From positions 1-11,556 of the forward strand of contig URNJ01000051.1 in NCBI GenBank assembly GCA_900549215.1: DNA of 11,556 nucleotides, in the 5' to 3' direction. The translations under genes were made by a program, and so were the position numbers. Positions 1 through 5,974 of this stretch are shown piece after piece (position 1 is the stretch's first letter; each line of letters begins with the position of its first letter). The notes beneath the pieces were generated by a model. That model was not told where the DNA came from. It did no database searches and saw only the letters and a program-made list of their open reading frames with translations. Source of the DNA: an uncultured Collinsella sp. (GTDB lineage Bacteria > Actinomycetota > Coriobacteriia > Coriobacteriales > Coriobacteriaceae).

Positions 1-762
1 CGCCGAAAGCGGCTCGAGGTAGCCGACGACGGCGACGGTCTGGACGGGCAGCTTGGCGACGGCGCTAAAGTAGAGCAGGCAACCAATGCCGGTGTTGACG
101 ACGCCGAGCATAGCGACGGCGCGCCAATCAATACTGGCGGCGACGCCGGCGGACAGGAACGAGGGAGCGCCCTGCGTGATGAGCGTGAGGACCAGTGCGG
201 TCACAAAGGCGGCGCTCACCTGGAGCGCGGAGTTCTCGAGGCCCTCGATGTGCGGCGCACCCTTGCTGGCGATGACCATCAATGCATAGCAGAAGGCCGA
301 GGCGATTCCACAGACGATGCCCGCAATGGGCATATTGCCGCCTAGACCTTGTGCTGCAATGAGAAAAGCACCGCAGGCGACGGCGACAAAGCCGGCGATT
401 TTGCCGCCGGTCAGCTTTTCGCCAAAGATGAGCGGGGAGAGCGCCATGACAATGATGGGGCCGCAGTAGTACAGCAGCGAGGATACGCCGACGCCGATCG
501 TCTGGTAGGCGCGGAACAGAAAAATCCAGCTGGCGCCCAGCGCAGCTCCCGAGAGGAGGAGGGCCGCGGCTTCGCGGGGACGAGATGGCGCCTGCAACTT
601 ATGGTGTTGGGTAGTGGCGAGGATGGTTACAAGCGAGAGTGCGCCCAAAAACGTGCGTAGCAGCACGATATCGGAGCTCGGCAGCGCGATGGCAGCGGCG
701 ATGATGCCGTTGGAGCCAAACAATAGCAATGCTGCTAAGTACGTAAACAGTCCGTTGTTCAT
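1..762 (-). CDS. EamA/DMT-family transporter (partial, C-terminus beyond window)
   Basis: The minus strand is open for 254 codons from an ATG at 762 to the window edge, and the product starts MNNGLFTYLAALLLFGSNGI. It is almost entirely hydrophobic helices separated by short charged loops, and is laid out as two repeated halves (about residues 1-137 and from 147 on). This is the ten-helix EamA/RhaT-like drug/metabolite transporter pattern. Family-typical pieces include LLRTFLGALSL, GASWIFLFRAYQTIGVG and SSLLYYCGPIIVMALSPLIFG in the first half, and NTGIGCLLYFSAVAKLPVQ in the second. Families of this type export amino acids, metabolites or drugs across the cytoplasmic membrane; the substrate cannot be read from sequence. 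A GAGGGGA ribosome site precedes the ATG. Only the last helix or two should be missing on the left. The gene is divergent from a LysR regulator, which suggests that regulator controls it. Confidence 0.88.
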   Translation of the reverse strand, partial: MNNGLFTYLAALLLFGSNGIIAAAIALPSSDIVLLRTFLGALSLVTILATTQHHKLQAPSRPREAAALLLSGAALGASWIFLFRAYQTIGVGVSSLLYYCGPIIVMALSPLIFGEKLTGGKIAGFVAVACGAFLIAAQGLGGNMPIAGIVCGIASAFCYALMVIASKGAPHIEGLENSALQVSAAFVTALVLTLITQGAPSFLSAGVAASIDWRAVAMLGVVNTGIGCLLYFSAVAKLPVQTVAVVGYLEPLSA

Positions 763-791
763 GCGCTTCCATCCCCTCTATATCCGAGCAT

Positions 792-808
792 GTTCACTAT
801 GGGTGAAC
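792..808. promoter_or_regulatory. Dyad operator between the transporter and lysR genes
   Basis: GTTCACTATGGGTGAAC is a perfect 6-bp inverted repeat with a 5-bp spacer. It contains the T-N11-A pattern (T794, A806) usual for LysR-type regulator boxes. It lies in the 118-bp divergent gap, about 35-50 bp upstream of the start point predicted for the lysR gene, so autoregulation plus control of the transporter is the natural reading. Binding is inferred, not shown. Confidence 0.5.
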
Positions 809-829
809 TGGCTTTAGAAGAAAAGCGAA

Positions 830-835
830 TATAAT
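830..835 (+). promoter_or_regulatory. -10 element of the lysR promoter
   Basis: A consensus TATAAT lies 46 bp before the GTG start of the LysR gene. No good -35 hexamer is present 16-18 bp upstream (the sequence there is close to ACTGGC). A TATATT on the opposite strand (828-833) overlaps it and could serve the divergent transporter. The arrangement would suit a regulated divergent promoter pair. Confidence 0.45.
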
Positions 836-880
836 GCATGGAAAACATGACAAAAACTCATACAAGGGTGGGGACGTGCC

Positions 881-1738
881 GTGGAGACCAATATCCAAAA
901 GATGCAAGTGCTGCTCGAGACGGTGCGTGCCGGCAGCTTTACGCGTGCTGCAGAGCGGCTGAGCTATTCGCAGTCGGGCGTGAGCCGCATGGTGGGCGAC
1001 CTTGAGGCCGACTGGGGTTTTAAGGTGCTCGACCGCAGTCGCGAGGGCGTGGCTCTTTCTGCCGACGGGCGGCAGGTCATGCCGGCTGTCGAGGCGCTCT
1101 GCGAGGAATTCACTCGCTTGCAGGGACGGGTGGATGAGATGCGTGGACTCATGCGCGGCAAAATCTGCATCGGTACGTTTTCGAGTGTGGCGACCCACGT
1201 GCTGCCGCCGGTGATTGCGCGCTTTCGCGCCGATCATCCGGACGTCGATTATGAGTTGCTGATGGGCGATTACTCAGAGATTGAACAATGGGTGGCGGAA
1301 GGTCGCTGCGACCTGGGCTTTATTCCGCGCGAGCCACGCGGCGCCGGCATGGCGTCGCGACCGTTGGTGCAAGACGAGCTGATGGCCGTGGTGCCAGCGG
1401 ACTCCTCGCTTGCCACCGCGGAGGTCGTTTCCCTTGCCGATTTGGCCAACGAGCAGTTTATCCTGCTGGAACGCGGTAGCGACGACGAGATTACGCCGCT
1501 GTTTCGCCGCGCGGGCCTGGCGGTGCGCTCTAAGCTGTCGACCTGGGATGACTATGCGATTATGGCTATGGTCGAGGACGGCCTGGGCGTTAGCATTCTT
1601 CCCGCGCTCATCTTGCGTCGCTGTCAGTTCGATGTTGCCGTGCGTCCGCTCGAGGGACATCCTCATCGGCAGATCAATGCGATATATCGAACGGCCGATG
1701 TTTCGCTTGCCGCCGCCCGTTTCCTCGAATACCTCTAA
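881..1738 (+). CDS. LysR-family transcriptional regulator
   Basis: A 285-residue protein of normal LysR length. Residues about 6-64 form the winged helix-turn-helix (ETVRAGSFTRAAERLSYSQS followed by GVSRMVGDLE), a long linker helix follows, and from about residue 90 comes the two-lobed substrate-binding domain (start IGTFSSVATHVLPPVIARF; later MVEDGLGVSILPALI, the usual effector-cleft region). The start is the GTG at 881, preceded by an AAGGGTGGGGA ribosome site. It acts in the cytoplasm as a DNA-binding regulator responding to a small unknown ligand. Because it is divergent from an EamA transporter with a dyad between them, the transporter is its most likely target. The effector cannot be named. 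Confidence 0.93.
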   Translation: METNIQKMQVLLETVRAGSFTRAAERLSYSQSGVSRMVGDLEADWGFKVLDRSREGVALSADGRQVMPAVEALCEEFTRLQGRVDEMRGLMRGKICIGTFSSVATHVLPPVIARFRADHPDVDYELLMGDYSEIEQWVAEGRCDLGFIPREPRGAGMASRPLVQDELMAVVPADSSLATAEVVSLADLANEQFILLERGSDDEITPLFRRAGLAVRSKLSTWDDYAIMAMVEDGLGVSILPALILRRCQFDVAVRPLEGHPHRQINAIYRTADVSLAAARFLEYL

Positions 1739-1752
1739 ACGTGTGCGCGTCA

Positions 1753-1769
1753 TTGCCCACTTTGGGCAA
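1753..1769. repeat. Short inverted repeat downstream of lysR
   Basis: TTGCCCA-CTT-TGGGCAA is a perfect 7-bp inverted repeat starting 14 bp after the lysR stop codon. As RNA it could form a small hairpin, but no T-run follows, so it is a poor intrinsic terminator. It may instead be a protein-binding dyad upstream of the next gene. Its function is undecided. Confidence 0.35.
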
Positions 1770-1797
1770 ATCTCAGAGTCTGGTGCATTTTCTTATG

Positions 1798-1882
1798 AAA
1801 TTGAACTTTCGAATGAGGTGCCGCGTTATACTGCTGCCTAAATTGAACCTTGGTTCAATTCGTATTCTATAAATTGAACTTT
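1798..1882. promoter_or_regulatory. Phased operator array upstream of the HTH-aminotransferase gene
   Basis: A perfect palindrome, AATTGAACCTTGGTTCAATT (1841-1860, 9-bp arms, 2-bp centre), is flanked by two identical copies of AAATTGAACTTT (1798-1809 and 1871-1882). The shared AATTGAAC element starts at 1799, 1841 and 1872, giving spacings of 42, 31 and 73 bp. These are close to 4, 3 and 7 helical turns, so all copies face the same side of the DNA. The array ends 18 bp before the GTG start at 1901. A 20-bp palindrome is the usual size of a Cro/C1-type dimer site, so the protein encoded immediately downstream is the prime candidate to bind it. Confidence 0.7.
1827..1832 (+). promoter_or_regulatory. 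Candidate -10 element of the HTH-aminotransferase promoter
   Basis: TATACT lies 9 bp before the 20-bp palindrome, so transcription would start at or just inside the operator. The best -35-like hexamer is TTGAAC at 1801-1806, itself part of a repeated half-site, but the 20-bp spacing is longer than ideal. If correct, bound protein would cover the -35, the start site and the early transcribed region, which fits repression. Confidence 0.35.
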
Positions 1883-1900
1883 GCCAGCAAGGAGGTTCTA

Positions 1901-3421
1901 GTGGCCCAAGAGACGTTTAGCGATCGCCTGCGACAGACTATGTCCGATCGCGACGTTCGCCAGTCGGACGTAATCCGCGCATCGGAGATGCTCGGCAAAA
2001 AACTCGGCAAGAGTCAGATGAGCCAATATGTGAGCGGCAAGACGATCCCGCGGCGCGATGTGGCTGAGCTGCTCGCCCGTATTTTGGAGGTCGATGTTAC
2101 CTGGCTGCTTGCCGGCGACGCCGATCAAGGCGAGGCATCATCACCCCGCAACGATTCCAAGCCCGAACCCCATCCCTCAGCTCAAATTGCAAGGAGCACC
2201 ACCATGCGTACTTTTTCTAAATCCACCAAGCTCGATAACGTCCTGTATGACGTGCGCGGTCCCGTCGTCGACGAGGCTGCCCGTATGGAGGACGAGGGCG
2301 AGCGCATCCTCAAGCTCAATATCGGCAACCCGGCGCCCTTCGGTTTCCGCACGCCCGACGAGGTCATCAAGGACATGCGCCAGCAGCTGCCCGACTGCGA
2401 AGGCTATTCCAACTCGCGCGGCCTGTTCTCCGCGCGCAAGGCGATCATGCAGTATTCGCAGATCAAGGGCCTGCCCAACGTTCAGATGGAGCATATCTAC
2501 ACGGGCAACGGCGTGTCCGAGCTCATTCAGCTTTCGATGAACGCGCTGCTCGACAATGGCGACGAGATTCTGATCCCCAGCCCTGACTATCCGCTCTGGA
2601 CGGCGTGCGCAACCCTTGCCGGCGGTCATCCCGTACATTATTTGTGTGATGAGCAGGCGGATTGGTATCCCGACCTGGAGGATATGGAGTCCAAGATCAC
2701 GAGCGCGACCAAAGCCCTCGTCATCATCAACCCTAACAACCCCACGGGTTCCGTCTATCCGCGTGAGGTGCTCGAGGGCATCGTTGAGGTTGCGCGCAGG
2801 CACCAGCTCATGATTTTTGCAGACGAGATTTACGACCGCCTGTGCATGGACGGCTATGAGCACGTCTCGATTGCCTCGCTCGCTCCCGATCTGCCCTGTG
2901 TCACCTTTAGCGGCCTTTCCAAGTCGCACATGATTGCGGGCTATCGTATTGGCTGGATGGTGCTTTCGGGCAACCAGCGCTGCATGAGCGACTTCATCAT
3001 GGGTATCAACATGCTCTCCAACATGCGCCTGTGCTCCAACGTGCCGGCTCAGTCGATCGTTCAGACGGCACTCGGTGGTCATCAGTCCGTTAACGACTAC
3101 ATCCGTCCTGGCGGCCGTGTCTACGAGCAGCGCAACTTTGTGTATGAGGCGCTCAACAAGATTGACGGCATCTCGGTGGTTAAGCCGCGCGCGGCGTTCT
3201 ACATCTTCCCCAAGATGGATGTGAAGAAGTTCAACATCACCGATGACGAGCAGTTCGCCCTTGACCTGCTGCACGAGAAGAAGATCCTGATCACGCGCGG
3301 CGGCGGCTTCAACTGGGCTGAGCCCGACCACTTCCGTATCGTGTACCTGCCGCGCATGGAAGTACTCAAAGAGTCCCTCGAAGACCTCGCCGACTTCTTT
3401 GACCATTACCGCCAGGCGTAA
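1901..3421 (+). CDS. alaA: Cro/C1-type HTH domain fused to AlaA-like alanine aminotransferase
   Basis: A 506-residue two-part protein. Residues about 5-72 are a Cro/C1-type (XRE) helix-turn-helix domain: FSDRLRQTMSDRDVRQSDV, then KSQMSQYVSGKTIPRRDVAE and EVDVTWLLAG. A polar, probably disordered linker (about 74-101) follows. Residues 102-506 form a full class I PLP-dependent aminotransferase matching AlaA (glutamate-pyruvate transaminase) along its length: LKLNIGNPAPFGFRTPDEV, GNGVSELIQ, PSPDYPLWTA, INPNNPTG, FADEIYD, the PLP lysine in FSGLSKS (K341, residue 240 counted from the internal Met) and MRLCSNVPAQ. AlaA makes alanine from pyruvate and glutamate. I chose the GTG at 1901 because AAGGAGG sits 5-6 nt before it; a TTG at 1850 lies inside the operator and lacks a ribosome site. 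The fusion recalls MocR/PdxR regulators but uses a different DNA-binding domain and an apparently active enzyme. Autoregulation through the upstream palindrome is inferred. Confidence 0.9.
   Translation: MAQETFSDRLRQTMSDRDVRQSDVIRASEMLGKKLGKSQMSQYVSGKTIPRRDVAELLARILEVDVTWLLAGDADQGEASSPRNDSKPEPHPSAQIARSTTMRTFSKSTKLDNVLYDVRGPVVDEAARMEDEGERILKLNIGNPAPFGFRTPDEVIKDMRQQLPDCEGYSNSRGLFSARKAIMQYSQIKGLPNVQMEHIYTGNGVSELIQLSMNALLDNGDEILIPSPDYPLWTACATLAGGHPVHYLCDEQADWYPDLEDMESKITSATKALVIINPNNPTGSVYPREVLEGIVEVARRHQLMIFADEIYDRLCMDGYEHVSIASLAPDLPCVTFSGLSKSHMIAGYRIGWMVLSGNQRCMSDFIMGINMLSNMRLCSNVPAQSIVQTALGGHQSVNDYIRPGGRVYEQRNFVYEALNKIDGISVVKPRAAFYIFPKMDVKKFNITDDEQFALDLLHEKKILITRGGGFNWAEPDHFRIVYLPRMEVLKESLEDLADFFDHYRQA
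2191..2206 (+). promoter_or_regulatory. Internal ribosome binding site and ATG at the domain junction
   Basis: AAGGAG at 2191-2196 is followed, 7 nt later, by an in-frame ATG at 2204. Translation from it would give a 405-residue protein starting MRTFSKSTKLDNVLYDVRGP, exactly where free-standing AlaA enzymes normally begin. The motif falls in the linker, where protein constraint is low, so its strength is notable. It suggests either dual translation (fusion plus free enzyme) or a relic of two once-separate genes. Confidence 0.6.
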
Positions 3422-3442
3422 CGGCAAAGGTAGCCTGTAATG

Positions 3443-3486
3443 AAACGGTCGGCCCGCAACGGATGCGGGCCGACCGTTTTCTGTCT
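3443..3486 (+). terminator. Intrinsic terminator after the HTH-aminotransferase gene
   Basis: A perfect 16-bp inverted repeat (arms 3443-3458 and 3464-3479, starting AAACGGTCGGCCCGC) with a 5-nt loop, ending in TTTTCTGTCT. It begins 21 bp after the TAA stop codon. The A-rich left foot could also allow activity on the other strand, but no gene faces it from the right. Confidence 0.92.
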
Positions 3487-3549
3487 AAGCCCGTGCTGTT
3501 AGCGCTTGTCTCGTTGAGCGGGCGAGGTTCGCGCGTGAGCGGCTAGTTC

Positions 3550-3587
3550 TATTCCAAAATGGAATACAATGGGCTTAAGCTGGAATT
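3550..3587. promoter_or_regulatory. Operator and promoter of the hydrolase-PTS operon
   Basis: TATTCCAAAATGGAATA (3550-3566) is a perfect inverted repeat with 7-bp arms and a 3-bp centre. A further TGGAATT half-site lies at 3581, 21 bp (two helical turns) from the TGGAAT at 3560. A -10-like TACAAT (3565-3570) overlaps the right arm, so a bound repressor would block the promoter; no clear -35 is visible. The predicted start point leaves a leader of about 70 nt before the first gene at 3648. The cognate regulator is not identifiable here. Confidence 0.5.
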
Positions 3588-3647
3588 GATGTCCGGGTAC
3601 CTGCTTTTCTAGAATGTTTTCAACAAGATGAAAGGCGGTTCCAACCA

Positions 3648-4682
3648 ATGATTATCGATGCAAATTCCTACTGGTTCGACGAGCGCATCTTTCATGACGA
3701 GACGCTCTGCGAACAGTTTTTGGCCGAGGTACCCCGCGCCTATGACACCGAAGGCTATCTGACCATGAATTCCGCCGGCAAACGACAGATCGTGATCGAG
3801 ATGCCCGCCGGTTCTCCGGGTCTTAACTACATTGAGGGCGACTACACCCTCGAGAAGCGCTTGGCCGATATGGATGAGGCGGGGGTCGACAAGGCGATCC
3901 TCAAGCTCCCCGGCTGTCACGAGTGGATGTCGCTCGAGATGTGCCGGCGTTTCAACGACGGTATGGCTGCTGACGCGAAGGCGTCAAGTGGCCGTCTGAT
4001 TCCGCTTGTCGCTGTGCCGCCCTTTGGCACCAAAGCGAATTTGGAGGAGCTCGACCGCAGGCTCGACGATGGTTTTGCGGGTGTGCAGCTCTGCGCTCAC
4101 TACGGCAAGCGCTATCTCGACGACCAGGTCTTCTCGAGCTTTTTCGAGCACCTGAACGAACGCCATGTCACCGTTTACGTGCACCATGTTCCCGTGCCGG
4201 TCGAGAACGAGTCGCTTCTCGCGTACGACAACCTTCGCCGCTCTTATGGCCGCTGCGTCGACCAAACTACGGCGATCGGCCGAGAGATCTTTGGTGATTT
4301 CTTTGAGCGCTACCCCAATATCAAGATGGTCCACTCCATGCTCGGCGGCGCATACTTTGCGTTCAAGGAGATGCTGCTGCCTCATGGCCCCAAGCGCCCT
4401 GATGCTTCTGGCCGTTTTCAGGTCGATACCGAGACCGTTTCCAGGCACCTCGAGAACAACATCTATTTCGACATGTCCCATGCTCAGCCTTGGGGCAAGA
4501 CACTCCTCGCCTGTGCGGTTGACGTGCTGGGTGCAGACCATATTGTTTTTGGCACGAGCTATCCCGTTAAACGCGAGTGGCTCACCGAGGGCGTCGCCTG
4601 CGTTCGCGCTGCAAATCTGAGCGATACAGACAGCGACCTTGTGCTTGGCGGTACGGCGCAGCAACTGTACGGTGTCGAGTGA
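3648..4682 (+). CDS. Amidohydrolase-2 family protein with missing metal ligands
   Basis: A 344-residue protein with the layout of the ACMSD/decarboxylase-type amidohydrolase-2 TIM barrel: start MIIDANSYWF, DMDEAGVDKAIL, GRLIPLVAVPPFG, GFAGVQLCAHYG, VTVYVHHVPVP, PNIKMVHSMLGG, DHIVFGTSYPV and terminal LVLGGTAQQLYG. Members are usually cytoplasmic metal-dependent hydrolases or decarboxylases. Metal-binding members carry His-x-His on strand 1 and an Asp in FGxDYP on strand 8. Here strand 1 reads N6-S7-Y8 and strand 8 reads S304, while histidines on strand 5 (H179/H180) and strand 6 (H229) remain. So it either works without metal, uses another site, or is a pseudoenzyme. It starts at the ATG after AAAGGCGG. 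It is the first gene of an operon, 26 bp before the next. The reaction is unknown. Confidence 0.85.
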   Translation: MIIDANSYWFDERIFHDETLCEQFLAEVPRAYDTEGYLTMNSAGKRQIVIEMPAGSPGLNYIEGDYTLEKRLADMDEAGVDKAILKLPGCHEWMSLEMCRRFNDGMAADAKASSGRLIPLVAVPPFGTKANLEELDRRLDDGFAGVQLCAHYGKRYLDDQVFSSFFEHLNERHVTVYVHHVPVPVENESLLAYDNLRRSYGRCVDQTTAIGREIFGDFFERYPNIKMVHSMLGGAYFAFKEMLLPHGPKRPDASGRFQVDTETVSRHLENNIYFDMSHAQPWGKTLLACAVDVLGADHIVFGTSYPVKREWLTEGVACVRAANLSDTDSDLVLGGTAQQLYGVE

Positions 4683-4708
4683 GCGGCAATCAGAGGGGAG
4701 TATCTGCC

Positions 4709-5956
4709 ATGGACGAAGGAGAGATGAGGGCTGGGGCCGCTCGTGTGGCCATCGATCTTGGGGACGTGTTGCCGTTCGACGGTTTCGACGAACTCCGTCA
4801 TGAGGTCTTCGCCCGTGCCCTTATCATCGAGGGGACGGGGCGACGCGCCTGCGTCCTTTCGCTTGAGGTCACCTCGATCGCTCCGGCTCTACTCGCCGAT
4901 CTGCGTGAGGTTGTTGAGGATGCCGCCAATTGCAGCGGTGCTTATTCTTGGGTGGTTCCTACCCACACGTTTTCCATGCCTCACGTCCGCACTCCCGGGC
5001 ATCTTGCCGACGATGCTACCCGCAATCGCAACGAGCGCTATCGCGCAGCGCTCGTCGCTGCCGCCCGCACGGCTGTCGAGCGCGCTGTTGCGGGCATTCG
5101 CTCTGCCACGCTCGCCACTGTGGAGGGCGAATGCCCCGTGAACGTTAATCGCGACATTGAGACGCCTGCCGGCTGGTGGTTGGGCTCGAATCCCAGGGGG
5201 TTTGCCGACCACACGATGCCCGTACTCGCCATAAGGGATGCCGGGGGCGAGTATGTTGCCGTGCTCGCGACGGCGGACGTTCAGTCCTCCGTGCTCGACG
5301 GGTCGCGCGACTCCGAGGGGAGGCGCATGGCGAGCGGAGACCTCTTTGGTTTTGCCGCCATGTCACTCGAGCGCGAGCTGGGCGGCGTTGCCCTGTTGCT
5401 GCCAGGCGCCGCGGGCGACCAAGGTCCGGCGGAGCGCGCCATGAACGTCATGTTCGATGCGGCCGGCGTTAAGCAGACGGTCGATGCCCATGAGGACGGA
5501 TACCGCATGCTGCACCAGCAGGGGCAGGCCTTGGGCGATGCTTTAGTCGAGGCCGCTCGCATGGCGCGTGAGGATGACGCTACCGGCATCGATGCCCGCA
5601 CGGTCGACGTTCTCCTGCCCGCTCAGACACGCGCCGATTTTCACTCTTTGGCCCCGCACCGAACGTATGAGTTTCATGCCGCTGGCGAGCAGCGCACGAG
5701 GGTCTATCTGCTCCGGCTGGGAAACGTCGAGCTTGTCGGCGTACAACCCGAGGTCTCGAGTGCATTCGGCGCCACTGTGCGCGCCGCCCGGTCCGGCTCT
5801 GTGTTCTTTGCCACGCTCGTCAACGGCGGACAGAAGTACCTACCGGCTCCCGACGCGTACGAAAAAATCACCTATGAGGCTATGAACTCCGGTTTTGCCG
5901 CCGGATCCCATGAGCGCCTCGTCGAAATCATCATTGCCGCCTTGAATGCGGCGTGA
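4709..5956 (+). CDS. Neutral-ceramidase-fold protein, degenerate paralogue
   Basis: A 415-residue protein recognisable as neutral/alkaline ceramidase N-domain-like: VVPTHTFSMPHV (H86; usual motif THTHSGP), LPGAAGDQGPAE (about 231-242), GVQPEVSSAFG (E348) and VNGGQKYLPAPDAY (Y377). True ceramidases are secreted zinc amidases cutting N-acyl bonds of sphingolipids. This one has no signal peptide, so it should be cytoplasmic. The second histidine of the HxH motif is Phe88. The mid-protein zinc histidine (AVHSA in the next gene's product) appears replaced in ATADVQSS, where I see no histidine. It may therefore be a partner or pseudoenzyme of its neighbour, or have a changed active site. I chose the ATG at 4709 because GAGGGGAG precedes it; the longer upstream reading frame overlaps the amidohydrolase gene and is not needed. 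Confidence 0.78.
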   Translation: MDEGEMRAGAARVAIDLGDVLPFDGFDELRHEVFARALIIEGTGRRACVLSLEVTSIAPALLADLREVVEDAANCSGAYSWVVPTHTFSMPHVRTPGHLADDATRNRNERYRAALVAAARTAVERAVAGIRSATLATVEGECPVNVNRDIETPAGWWLGSNPRGFADHTMPVLAIRDAGGEYVAVLATADVQSSVLDGSRDSEGRRMASGDLFGFAAMSLERELGGVALLLPGAAGDQGPAERAMNVMFDAAGVKQTVDAHEDGYRMLHQQGQALGDALVEAARMAREDDATGIDARTVDVLLPAQTRADFHSLAPHRTYEFHAAGEQRTRVYLLRLGNVELVGVQPEVSSAFGATVRAARSGSVFFATLVNGGQKYLPAPDAYEKITYEAMNSGFAAGSHERLVEIIIAALNAA

Positions 5957-5974
5957 CACAGAAGGAGAACGTGC

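Noticed and set aside
1850..1900. Extended N-terminus of the HTH-aminotransferase from a TTG at 1850
   Set aside because: The TTG lies inside the 20-bp palindrome, has no ribosome site, and the extra residues do not look like part of the helix-turn-helix domain. GTG at 1901 follows AAGGAGG at good spacing.
2177..3427. 416-codon open frame on the minus strand opposite the aminotransferase
   Set aside because: It mirrors a strongly coding, high-GC gene on the plus strand. Its product has no recognisable domain and no ribosome site.
4577..4708. Upstream extension of the first ceramidase-like gene
   Set aside because: It overlaps the end of the amidohydrolase gene and translates to an arginine-rich stretch. 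ATG at 4709 has a ribosome site and a family-like start.
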